Source of the DNA: Welwitschia mirabilis
Lineage: Eukaryota > Gnetophyta > Gnetopsida > Welwitschiales
Reading direction: 5' to 3'
Assembly: GCA_051453625.1 (NCBI GenBank)
Contig: JBOZIK010000001.1
Coordinates: 140,961,345-141,025,344, forward strand
DNA length: 64,000 nt
In this document: piece after piece, positions 13,230 through 23,519 of the stretch
Layout of the letters: each line of letters begins with the position of its first letter
How positions within the stretch are numbered: position 1 is the stretch's first letter
Notes under the pieces: generated by a model
Told to the model about the DNA's origin: nothing
The model's input: the letters and a program-made list of their open reading frames with translations, nothing else
Databases searched by the model: none
Translations under genes and position numbers: made by a program

Positions 13230-14495
13230 ATTGATTCACACTATATGTACATATCACTTATGACATTTATTAATATTTTAATAGTACTTTCTTAAGGGTA
13301 CATTATGGAGAAAACATATGGATTTATTAACATGGATAAATGTAATGGATGAGCTATTACTTTTGGTAATAATGGTAAATCACAAGTTGAAGGAATATGA
13401 ATCACTAAAGGTAAATATAATACTATAATTCATTATGTTCTCTTTGCAAATGGGTTTAATCACAATGTTCTTAGTATTAGGCAAATTTTTAACAAGGATA
13501 TATGTGTTTTGTTCATGCTTATAAATGTTCTTTTCTTGATAAAAATGATGGAGTATTATTGTTAAGTAAAAGAAACAAACATGTTTATTCTATCAAGAAA
13601 TCATTAGATAGCAAATATTTTTCCTCTACCTTTTTAAATAAAAGTATATTATAACATAAAACATTAGGTCATGTTAAATATAAAATATTATATGATGTAT
13701 CTAAAGGTATTTAGTAAAAGTATTACCTAGATCTAATAAATTAAAAGATAAAGTTGTCAAAATACTTTCCTAAAATTAAACAAGTGGATTCTCAAAGATC
13801 ATAGGATTTGTTCCACTTGGATTTAATAGGCCTAAATCCTATAGAAAGTCTTAGTGATAAGATGTATGTTTTAATAGTTGTTAATTACTATTATAGATTC
13901 TCTCAAGTGTTGTTTTGTAAATAAAAATATAATTCCCTTAATAAATTTTAGGTTGTTTTCAAAATTCTTATAAATAAAGTTTATCAAAACATAAAAAAGA
14001 TTATGAGTAATCATGATAGAGAACTAAAAAATGAAACATTAAAACCTAGTGAAACAGAAATGGAATTGCAGATAATATTTATCCCCTAAATATTCTTAAA
14101 TAAATGGAGTATCTAAAATTAAAAAATAACATATTATAAGAGATGCCAAAAACCATTTTGTAAGAAGAGGATATATCAAATAAATTTTAGTTTAGAGTTT
14201 TCAACAAAGATTGCTACATCTTTAATCATGTTTTTCTTAAAGTAAGCATAATAAAAATATCCTATGAGATATTGAAAATTAAGAGGATAAATATCTTCTA
14301 CTTTTAAATTTTTAAGATGATATGTGATATCTTGAAGAATGCTAACAACATCAAAAAGTTTGAATCTAAGCTAGTGAAAGATATTTTTCTTGGATATTTA
14401 AAAACTAGTAAGGAATATATGATAAAAGACAATAGTTTTGATATAGTGGAGGAATGTTTTCATGTGAACATTAATGAGAAAGAAGAAGTTTAAAA
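13230..14495 (+). pseudogene. Copia-1 GAG-pre-integrase and integrase remnant
   Basis: From 13350 the plus strand gives FGNNGKSQVEGI-like and then VLFANGFNHNVLSIRQIFNK (about 13440-13500), the end of protease leading into the GAG-pre-integrase domain. HKTLGHVKYKILYDVSKG follows at about 13660-13710. The integrase core follows: VDSQRS-DLFHLDLIGLNP, then VLIVVNYYYRFSQVLFCK (13780-13920) with the first catalytic aspartate region, IMSNHDRELKNETLK (about 14000-14040) with the second, and a degenerate glutamate region near 14080-14150. The C-terminal part 14340-14490 is open for about 50 codons and reads FESKLVKDIFLGYLKTSKEY and then VEECFHVN, which is the typical end of copia integrase. Several frame shifts and stops. 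Confidence 0.85.
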
Positions 14496-14699
14496 AAAAT
14501 GATGATGAAATCTTACAAATAATTACTAACAAACTTAACTCTAGTAGTTGAGCCTTTACTTGATCTTTTTCTAATCCTTTAACCTCATCAAAGTAATTAA
14601 CAAGCTCAACACCTAAATGTGAATTAAAAAATATAATATTTCTAAAAGGTCTATTAGTTTACTTGATTATTGATGATGTGTTTCATAAGCTAAAAGTAA

Positions 14700-15642
14700 T
14701 AAGATATATTTATGTAAATGTATTTTCAATGATAAAATTTGGAGCTAAACTTTCCAAGAATCTAAAAATAATAAGAGTCATATGAATGTAATGTAAGATG
14801 AGATAAACTAATTCTAGAAGAATAAATTATGAAAAATTGCACCTAGGACCATAATCTTATATGAATGAATTAAGTTTTTAAAAACANNNNNNNNNNNNNN
14901 NNNNNNNNNNNNNNNNNNNNNNNNNNNNNNNNNNNNNNNNNNNNNNNNNNNNNNNNNNNNNNNNNNNNNNNNNNNNNNNNNNNNNNTAGAAGAATAAATT
15001 ATGAAAATTTGCACCTAGACTTAAAGGCCATAATCTTATATGAATGAATTGAGTTTTTAAAAACAAATTAAAAGAAATGTCTAAAATGGTTAAAAATAGA
15101 GCAATCATAGTATTACAACATTATACTTGAATGAGAGGAAATTATTTTAAAGAAACATTACTCTTATCGCTAAGCTATAATTCATTAGGATATTCTGTGA
15201 AGTTTCTTATTTTTATAATTTTAAAATTTAGTATATGACTATTAAAAGAAATTTTTTAAATTAATCTTTAGTTAAGTTATTATATGTTGAGCAACCTTTA
15301 AGTTTTAAAGAACTATAAGATCCTAACCATGCTTATAGATTAAAAAAGGATTTTTAAGGACTTAAAGAACTACCTAAAGAATTGTACCAAAAATAAATCT
15401 CTTTCTTATTTAAATACTATGAATTCATTAAAGTAGATAGAAAACTATTTATAAAAAGATTTAATACTAATATTTTTTTTATTAATTCAAGTTTATGTAG
15501 ATGACATACTTTTTGTTTTCACATTGGCTTCTTTATTTTATGAATATACTAAGCTAATAGCTAATATTTTGGAATGATCCATATAGATAAGAAAAAAAAA
15601 TTTATTAAATTATGGATTGATCCACTCAAAGATGAAGTTTTA
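14700..15642 (+). pseudogene. Copia-1 reverse transcriptase, N-terminal and central part
   Basis: Starts with HMNVM-DEIN-F and NKL-KIAPR (14780-14850), the usual beginning of the copia reverse transcriptase. It continues after the gap with FKNKLKEMSKMVKNRAIIV, then HYT-MRGNYFKET (15050-15160), and later YRLKKDF-GLKELPKELYQK (15340-15400). The catalytic motif is intact: VYVDDILF, with YVDD at 15494-15505. It is cut at 15642 by GagLTR-1 and continues at 19774. The first segment is present twice, on either side of the 100-N gap (14814-14886 and 14987-15063), although one copy suffices for the protein. Confidence 0.85.
14887..14986. other. assembly gap, 100 N, with duplicated flanks
   Basis: Exactly 100 N. 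The 73 bases before it and the 77 after it are two versions of the same reverse-transcriptase segment, differing by a few substitutions and an insertion of about 9 bases. This suggests two haplotypes or a tandem repeat misjoined here. Confidence 0.95.
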
Positions 15643-16146
15643 TATAACATTTTCAAAGCTTTTTTATGAACTACTATTAAATTTAGTTAAATAGTTAAAA
15701 AAATCAATTAAGAATGTAATCAATATTCAAGGGGTATGACCCTTATAAAAAGGTACTATAAAAGAACATGATGCTCTACTTTTTGTTCTTAAAAGGAACT
15801 TCTTAGAAAAGTGGAAAGCATAAATGGGATTTGCACATGTTCCTATTACATTCTTAACAAGTCAAGCTGACTCTCTAGTGGTCTTACAAACTAGATCTTA
15901 AAGGTAATATGATCTAGTTGGGTTACTATACCAAGGCCTTACATTTTTTATTAATGAAGCCTCAAGATACACTTCAATCATATTTAATAAAGATAAGTTA
16001 AAATGCACTTTTTTCATCTATTATGTTTTTATTACTTTAAACAAATTTATCATAATTATTAAGCTTTCTTATGCCTAAATTACTTTTCCATGTTACCATC
16101 AAAATCTTTTTCTCTAATTTTATAAAAATTTAATGGGTATATCATA
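15643..16146 (+). repeat. GagLTR-1 5' LTR
   Basis: Aligns end to end with 19273-19773. Both begin TATAACATTT, probably a decayed TGTAACATTT, and share the segments aggggtat(g/a)acccttac-like, gggatttgca and tatcatatttaataaa. This copy ends ATATCATA next to the primer-binding site; the other ends ATGTCACA. Confidence 0.88.
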
Positions 16147-16148
16147 AT

Positions 16149-16161
16149 TGATATCAGATCC
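16149..16161 (+). other. GagLTR-1 primer-binding site
   Basis: TGATATCAGATCC starts two bases after the 5' LTR. It differs from the plant tRNA-iMet complement TGGTATCAGAGCC by one G-to-A and one G-to-T change. Confidence 0.85.
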
Positions 16162-16299
16162 ATGAAGATAGTAAATTGCTATCCTTCAAAGATTCTAATT
16201 AGAAGAAAATATTAAATACCAATTTTACTAATAAAACACCTAAGTTCATTAAAGAGCACAAGTAACCACTCAGGGCTCCTAAAACGAGTAGAGACTTTA

Positions 16300-16355
16300 T
16301 AGTAAAGTTATTAGAATTATTCCTTTCTAGTAAAGTTATTAGAATTATTCCTTTC
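16300..16355. repeat. perfect 28-base tandem duplication
   Basis: Positions 16300-16327 and 16328-16355 are identical, 28 bases each. In a region where other repeats have diverged strongly, this must be recent. Confidence 0.95.
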
Positions 16356-16823
16356 TAAGCCTTTCCTTGCAAATGTTTGTATGAAATTACATCACCATGA
16401 TAATTAACTTGATATTAATAATAATAACAACTAGCGTATATGTGTGAATCCATATCATTTTTTTTAGTTTCATTGTTATAGGTGCATTAGTTAGCTTCAA
16501 GACGTAAGATGAGTCATGTTCACTCCAAATTACATTTGGAAAAAAAAAATCTAGACACAATTAAAAATGAATTCATATAATAAAGTTATGACAAAAGAGT
16601 GGTAAAAATTACTTAACATCTTAGGTATGCTAATAAAGATGGCTACTTTTAAGTAGTCCTTGATTAAATTTGAAAGAAATTCTAGACCAAAATAGGTTTC
16701 ATATATTTTGTGCACTATTGAAATCTTCATAAACGTTTTAAAATGGGATTACAATAATCATTTTAATCTCATATGTAAAAGTTATGGCCAAAACAATGAA
16801 GGTATTTCTTCATCAGCATTAGA

Positions 16824-17005
16824 TTAAAACATAAGGGGAAATTACAATTTTGACTAGATAATCCATATGTCCTACAAAAGTCATCTCATTAGTTGAGAGT
16901 TTTAATGTATTAGTTTAAAACATAAGGGGATGTTAATATTCTAACTAAATAGCCTATAGGTCCCATTGAAGTTATCTCATTAGTTGAGAAACCAAATGCA
17001 TGAGT
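16824..17005 (+). repeat. two-copy 91-base tandem repeat in the GagLTR-1 leader
   Basis: Two copies start with aaaacataagggga-like sequence at 16826 and 16917 and each ends with atctcattagttgaga. They lie directly before the longer array at 17010 and may be its degenerate edge. Confidence 0.8.
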
Positions 17006-17009
17006 CTAC

Positions 17010-18010
17010 AACTATATAGGATGATACACTACTAATGTAAGCTAATAACATCAATATTAGAATAATATAGGATGCCACACTACTAATGCAGGTTGATATT
17101 ATCAGTCCTAAAATTGCATAGGATGTCATACTACTAACATCATGCTGACATCATTAGCCCTAGGAATGTATAGGATGTCATCCTACTGATGTAGATTTTT
17201 TGAGTGATGACATCATCAACTAGATTATTATAGGATGTCATACTATTGACTTCATATTGACATCATCAGTCTTAGAAATGTATGGAATGACACATTACTA
17301 ATGCAAGCTTTTGGAATGCAGGCATTTTCCACTAGATTACTATAAGATGTCGCACTACTGATATCATGCTAACATCATTAATCATATTTTTATAAGATGT
17401 CATACTATTTATATCATGCTGACATCATAAGTTCTAAAAATGTGGAGGATGCCACACTACTAATGTATGTTTTCTAGATGATGATATCATCAACTAGATT
17501 ACATCCACAATATTCTAATATCATTGGTCTCGAAAATGTATAGGATGGCACATTACTGATTCAAGATTCTTGAATACTGACATAATTAACTTAATTAATA
17601 TAGGATACTATACTATTGATATCATGTTAACATCATTTACCAAATTACTGTAGGGCGTAACACTACTAACATCATGTTGACATCATCAGTCTTAGAAAAG
17701 TATAAGGTACTATACTATTAATGTAAGCTTTATAAAAGCTAACATTATCAAGTAAATTACTAACCAAATTTCTGACTTCATGCTAACATCATTAACCAAA
17801 TTACTATAAGAAGTATACTCCTTACATCATGCTAACATCATTAGTATAAAAAATGTATAAGATGTCACATCATAGATGCAAGCCTTCTAGATGCTAATAT
17901 CATTAATCAAATTACTATATGATGTCACACTACTAACATCATGCTAAAATTATTATCTTGAAAATCTATATGGTGTTACATTATTAATATAGATCTTTTA
18001 GATGTCAACA
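17010..18010 (+). repeat. tandem array with alternating units of about 52 and 60 bases
   Basis: Degenerate units begin with tataggatg-like sequence at 17015, 17066, 17117, 17169, 17229, 17281, 17341, 17391, 17443, 17539, 17599, 17649 and 17701, and fade out near 18010. One unit type reads gatgtcacactactaacat then catgctgacatcattag. The other reads cacactactaatgcaagctt then gatgctgacatcatcaacta. After the first units the two alternate, giving a higher-order period of about 112 bases. The array lies between the primer-binding site and gag. No protein-coding sense was found in it. Confidence 0.9.
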
Positions 18011-18489
18011 TCTTTAGTTCCAGAATACAACATGACTCACTAGCACTTGTATTTATTTTTTTAAAAAAACATTAATTAGTACAATACATGTTATGTGCCT
18101 AATTTAGAAATTAGATACATTTGTTCCAACTCATAAACTACCAAGATAACTAACTTGCATTCTATAATAGTGGCATGATACACAAACAAAGCTTAGATAA
18201 CCCTCAGCAATGAATACATTGGGAAACCATGAAAGATCATGTAAACGCCCATATTAATTATCTATAAGAAAAGATGAGGAAAAATTAATGATACCAATTA
18301 TGCAAATTTCTAGACTTCATAGAAAATTTTTGATGATAAACTTGACTCTATCCTTGAAGTAACAAGAGGAAGATCTTGAAAGAAACCAATCAAATAGCTT
18401 CAATTACAAGTTAAACAATCCCTCTAAGAATAAAATGAAAAAATATAAAATTTAGAAAGGAAATCTACCTACCCAAGAATGGGAAGAAA

Positions 18490-19258
18490 TAAATAGACAA
18501 GTGCAACAATGTCACATCCATAATTTTCGTCAAATAATGAAAGATATTATTATGTAAGATTGAGATATGTTATAATATGTAAAGAAAGTTTAAATTTGCA
18601 TGTATGTATAACTCTAGGATCTTATGAAGAGGATTTGAAATGGTTACAATATATTAAAAATAATTTTAGTTTAAAAAATGTTAACATTATTCTATAAAGT
18701 AGATATATAGCAATGTTCTTAATAGGTGATGTTGCAGCATGGTGGAGTTATTTGAGTACCCCAAGAAAAGGACATGTTGAGTGAAAAGAATTCATGAAGT
18801 ACTTCAAAAAGTATCATCCTAAAATACTTTGTTTATAATAGAAGAATGTAGGTTAAATGCCTATAATGTGGAAGGAAGAATCTTGATAAACATTAGAAAG
18901 AATTCCAAAAGTAGGTAAAATTCCAAATAAAGTAAAATATAGAGGAACTAGCTAATGATTTTATCAAAACTTTTCATCCCAATTATGGAATCTTGTTTAT
19001 CCACTAGAACTCAAATGTCAATAGAAGGCATATTGGAAAACCAAATATTATATGAAAGTAGAATAGAGGATTTTTATAACTACTAGGATGGTAACCCTTA
19101 TGAAATAAGAGATACAATTACTTCAAATGTAATCAAAGTGAACTACTTTAAATTCAAATATAAAAGAAAAAAATAAGGATGAGGGATTTAAAGCTAACAC
19201 CACTCAATAAAAGCATGACCCCATGAACAAACAATAATTTGAGAATGATCTACAAGCT
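18490..19258 (+). pseudogene. GagLTR-1 gag remnant
   Basis: The plus strand at 18641-18682 reads WLQYIKNNFSLKNV, and at 18734-18754 AAWWSYL, followed by TPRKGHVE-KEFMKYFKKYHPK. This is the retrotransposon gag (capsid) pattern of plant Ty3/gypsy elements: an aromatic helix, the invariant Trp-Trp, then the WXXF helix, in which the tryptophan codon is now a stop or missing. Sequence to about 19070 continues with degenerate helices. The first motif lines up with WIHQIENYFD in GagLTR-2, so the two gags are related. No zinc knuckle is visible before the purine tract. Stops and shifts make it untranslatable. Confidence 0.8.
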
Positions 19259-19272
19259 TAAGGAGGGGAATA
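19259..19272 (+). other. GagLTR-1 polypurine tract
   Basis: AAGGAGGGGAA followed by TA directly before the 3' LTR, the expected place for plus-strand priming. Confidence 0.85.
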
Positions 19273-19773
19273 TATAACATTTCCAAAGAGTTTTATGAAT
19301 TAGTATTAAATTTAGTTAAATAATTAAGAAATTTAGTTAATAATGTAATTACTATTTAAGGGGTATAACCCTTACAGTAATCTTCTGTAAAAGGACATGA
19401 AACTTCATTTTTGTTAAAAGGAAATGCTTGGAAAAGTGAAGAACATGCATGGGATTTGCATAGGTGCATATTAAGTCCTTGAAAATCCATGCTAGCTCCT
19501 TGGTAATTCCATAGAATATATCTTAATGTTAATATGAATTGGCTAGGACACTGTATCAAGATCTCGCATTTGGCATTAATGAGCCCTCAAGATCCATTTT
19601 TTATCATATTTAATAAAGCTAAGTTAAAATGATCTATTTTGTGTCTATTATGTTTTCATCACTTTAAATAAAGTTATTGTTATTCTTAATCTTTCCTATT
19701 GCTAAATTATATTTCCATGCCACCATTAACACCTGTTTATTTAATTTTATAAAATTTTAATAGGAATGTCACA
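19273..19773 (+). repeat. GagLTR-1 3' LTR
   Basis: Partner of 15643-16146. It is preceded by the purine tract and followed by the target duplication TTTTA at 19774-19778, after which Copia-1 resumes. Confidence 0.88.
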
Positions 19774-20600
19774 TTTTAATATCTGAATAAACGTTTGAAA
19801 TCAAACTAATGGAAACAATTCAAGATGAACAAAGTAAACCTATATCTATACCTATGAAAATAAATGATAAGAGTGATAATTATTTCAATGGAAATGATGG
19901 ATATATAAAGTTATACAAAAGCATTATTAGTATCTTCTATGCTTCATAGCAAGTAGTCTAGATATTACTTTTACTATTGGATTATATTTTGGACATAATC
20001 TAAACCTTAAGTATCTTATTTATGTGATATAAAAAGTATGTTGAGGTATTTAAATCCTACCCTAGACTATAGAACTTGATTTTCTAGATAGCCAAACTTA
20101 TGATTATTATCATACTACGATGTCGATTGAGAATGCTTTATAAATAATAGAAAAATAACTAGTTATTATTGTTACTTTCTTAAATAATGTTTAGTTACTT
20201 AGGTTAGTATGAAATAAACTTTAATTATCTTATTTACTATGAAAGATAAATATGTATTATCTAATAATTATTTCACACAAGTTTTATGAATTTTTCATGT
20301 GTTTAAGGATCTAAATATTGATGAATTAGATACTTCAATTTATTATGACAATTATAGTTCTATTAACATCTTTAAAAACTAGTCTTATACTTAAGGATTA
20401 AACACATAGGTATGAGGAATTATTTCATCAATGGTTATGTGAAAAATCTTGATATCCACCTTAAATATTATATCACTAAATAATAGTAAGTTGATATCTT
20501 TACTAAATCTCTATCATGGAATTGTTTTGTGTTCTTATGCAAATCTCTCAACTTTGGATGTTTTCCATGATACTTTATCTTTTATAACTCCTAAATTGTA
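19774..20600 (+). pseudogene. Copia-1 end of reverse transcriptase and RNase H
   Basis: Begins with KPISIPMKINDK (about 19830-19870), the linker after the palm domain. Frame-shifted pieces at about 19910-20130 correspond to the conserved GSLLYLLASSLDI-like and FGHNLNLKYL-like segments, and to the RNase H start. Near 20340-20400 comes YYDNYSSINIFKN, the RNase H motif around its catalytic aspartate, followed by degenerate remains of the C-terminal end with ISLLNLYH (the IFTKPL position) at about 20500. The open piece 20449-20631 lies in this region. Confidence 0.78.
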
Positions 20601-20640
20601 TATGTCCTTTTATTTTTTCAAATTATTCTAATTCTTCTTT

Positions 20641-23030
20641 CTTATTTTTATAATAAAATTTTATTTTAACCTTAATTTCCATTTTTTAAAATTTAAAATT
20701 GACCTTTTTTTATTAAATTAATCCCTCATTCTGGAATTTTATCAATCTCTTGGTTAACCTATCATTTTTATTAGCTTGTTGACCACTCATAATAAAAATT
20801 ACTTTTCTTTTATTAGGATGGCTGAATGCCTAACCATATGGGTCATACATGTATTTTCATTTTTATAAACATATAAGTAGAATAAAATATATTTTATCCT
20901 TATCACTTTCCAATCCTCTTTTAATTCTCTTCAATTAATCTCTATTCTATTTTGCTTACTTATACATCTCTCTAATATTATGCATATTCTCTAGCATATT
21001 AAAATTAAATCTATTAGAAATATACATTAAGTATTTTACATTAAAATATAACATATGTTGAATTTCTCTCAAAGCCCTCATTTTCCCTATTTCTCTTCTT
21101 TTAATCATTGTTTGACTTAGTATGTTCTTAGGAAATGAATTTATTCTACATAGTTTTTACAAGTTTTAATTATAGTAAACTAGATTTTGATTAAACTTTT
21201 CATATTATGATTTAAATTATACTTATTTGTGCATATGCCTAAGGTTTATAATCTATGCTTACATGTTTCCATAAATTGACCTTTGTGTTTTATTTTTACT
21301 TTTACGTTTGGCCTTATATTATTTTATTTTAGTCATTTCTTTAAAATTTCTTAATTATAAACTATATTTATCAATGTTAACACTTTACCTTATCTATTTT
21401 GAAGAGCAATTATTTGAAAAATATTTTCTCTTTTAAATCATTTAGTTCTTTAAGGTTTTGAATTCATTGATATTTTACCATTATTAATTAATTATATTTA
21501 CAACATTTTATCATTTATAGCATAGATTATTAGACTTTTTAATATGCGTTATAACATATTGCTACTATTATCACTTTTAATTATCATTTATAACCATGCT
21601 AAAATTTATTCATAAAATGCTAATGCTAAGTGTTCAAATGTAGAACATGCCATACTATAGTAGAAAATGAGTTTCACCTAATGGCTCCTCAAAATAAGGA
21701 TAAGTAAACATATCTCATCAAAAATAAAATTAGTCAACCTTTTTACACATGTGAAAAGAGAAGATTAAATCAAATTAAAACATATATTAATAACTAATCC
21801 TATGCTTAGAGAAAGGGTACAAATATCAACAAAATTTAAATCCTTAAAAATCCCATCATTATTATGTTTGAATATCACAAATAAAATCTATTTATTAAAG
21901 CCTATTATTAGGTCTGTGTAGAAGTGGTTGGTCTTTTTTATGCTAATGAAAATATAATCTTAATATCCACAAGTTTACTTAAGATTAAATTTTAAGAATA
22001 GAATTTCAAGTGAAACTAGACATTCTTATTAAGATATCCTATATACCTTATGGAGGAGTTTATAACTTAATATTTAAAATGTTTTACTATCTAATAAAAT
22101 TTTAAATTATTTATTATTTATTTGAAAAAGAGTTTTATTTGGAAACAATTACAATGTTTAAAGTTATAAATATTTGACTAATCTATAGAATTTTAACCTA
22201 ATTTTTAGATATATCATTAGTTTATTAATGGTTATTAAGATGAGATAACTTTATGTAATATTAAATTATTATATTAAATTCATAATAGATCTAGAGTAGA
22301 TGCATTACTGATCATTTCCAAATACATTATACAGACTTTATCATATGAAACTAGGACACTAAGATATGGTGGTTTAATAATAGAATTATGTAATAAATTC
22401 AATATTTATCTCCCTTAAAATGATGTTATAATTATCCATCCTTTATAATCTAGGAATTCTAGTAAATGCACGTGTATGAAAGCTTTAAAAGAGGCTCTAT
22501 TTCATGTTTAATTTTAGAGTTCCGAATTGCTACTCATGATAGTATCATCTTCAATTATTCTATTATATTCAAAATGTACCACTAGTCCTAGGGTTATTAA
22601 TTTGGACATATCACATACATCATAGGTGGAATGTAAAATATAATAAGGAATAATGGCATAAGCATCATTTCCAAACTTGATTATTCTTTTTGGAAATATA
22701 GGAGCCTTCCTCTATTATGCATTATCTAGGATCTATATTAGATGACAAGATAAAAATTGTAGTGATAAAAATGTATCATGATAGCCACTAGTACAATTAT
22801 ATAAACAAGTATAAGCCTCTACTTCATGTGCACATGATCCTTAACTTTACTACCATAAGAGGAGATGTAAACTTCTTTCAACTTGTTTTCATAAGCTTCA
22901 CTCTGAGTAATAGAAATTCCATCCACTACTACATTAAATAGTTCTGTATTCAGTGAAAATATTATTCTATTAGATGACCATAAGACATAATATCATTAGC
23001 TTATTTATTATTTGTTTTCATGTTTTATAC
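20641..23030. other. AT-rich DNA, nothing firmly recognised
   Basis: The first kilobase may include the 3' LTR of Copia-1 (TATA-like tataagtag at 20873 and a pyrimidine-rich stretch after it), but no partner LTR was found. On the minus strand at about 22950-22830 there is an open stretch reading VVVDGISITQSEAYENKLKE that I do not recognise. No other structure. Confidence 0.4.
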
Positions 23031-23031
23031 T

Positions 23032-23142
23032 TATCTAGTGCTATCTTTTCTAAACTTTTTTATAATATCTAGTGCTATATTTTTTATACTTATCTAGTGC
23101 TATGTTTTTATCAATTATCTAGCACTAGATAATTGATAAAAA
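23032..23142. repeat. short direct repeats leading into a perfect palindrome
   Basis: The motif tatctagtgctat occurs at 23032, 23066 and 23091 and is followed by an inverted copy that forms a perfect hairpin: 18-base arms at 23105-23122 and 23125-23142 around the two bases CA. The arms contain the same ctagataattgata core. It could extrude as a cruciform; no element was matched to it. Confidence 0.9.
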
Positions 23143-23519
23143 TAGGGAATTATATATAGATTATTTTATATGTTTACATGATTAATTACTATAGGACACG
23201 ACATTTTAATTTTATTTGAATATAATATTACTTTGTAATGATTATGATAATGTTATTTTATCTTTTTCATAATATGATATATGTGCCTTTCTATATTATT
23301 CTTGTTAGTATTTCTTTTATTTAGTTGATTATGTGAATTATCAAATATGTATCATGAAAAAAAATATTTTCCTATTTTACTCTTATTTATAAAAAAGTTG
23401 CCTCTAAATATTTTATTTATACCTCTACATTACTGAATGATGGAAAAACTCAATTTTTAAAATTAGGAGATCATTTTCTAAGCCTTCATTAAAATAAATG
23501 TGTCTTTCTATTATTAAAA

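Larger units (their letters stand above)
15643..19773 (+). mobile_element. GagLTR-1: Ty3/gypsy-type LTR element with gag but no pol
   Basis: A complete LTR element of 4131 bases, inserted in the reverse transcriptase of Copia-1. The 5-base target duplication TTTTA is seen at 15638-15642 and 19774-19778. Parts in order: 5' LTR (504 b), primer-binding site, leader of about 2.3 kb with tandem arrays, one gag remnant, purine tract, 3' LTR (501 b). There is no trace of protease, reverse transcriptase, RNase H or integrase, so it must have been mobilised in trans. This matches the published idea of non-autonomous plant LTR elements carrying only gag (TR-GAG). The gag is related to that of GagLTR-2. 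The alternative is an internal deletion of a full-length gypsy element; the recurrence of the same plan at 35.5-39.4 kb argues against a chance deletion. LTRs differ at roughly a quarter of positions by eye, so it is old. Confidence 0.85.
13230..20640 (+). mobile_element. Copia-1: Ty1/copia element (SIRE/Tork-like), split by GagLTR-1
   Basis: Copia protease/integrase/reverse transcriptase sequence runs from about 13230 to 15642, stops abruptly at a target-site duplication, and resumes at 19774 in the continuing part of reverse transcriptase and RNase H up to about 20600. The insertion between is GagLTR-1. Neither LTR of Copia-1 could be located. Its 5' part may lie left of Copia-2 (6690-6959). 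Downstream of 20640, a TATA-like tataagtag (20873) and a pyrimidine-rich stretch could belong to its 3' LTR. Confidence 0.75.

Noticed and set aside
17010-18010. CRISPR-like array
   Set aside because: Units are contiguous and degenerate without unique spacers, inside a plant LTR element; it is a tandem repeat.
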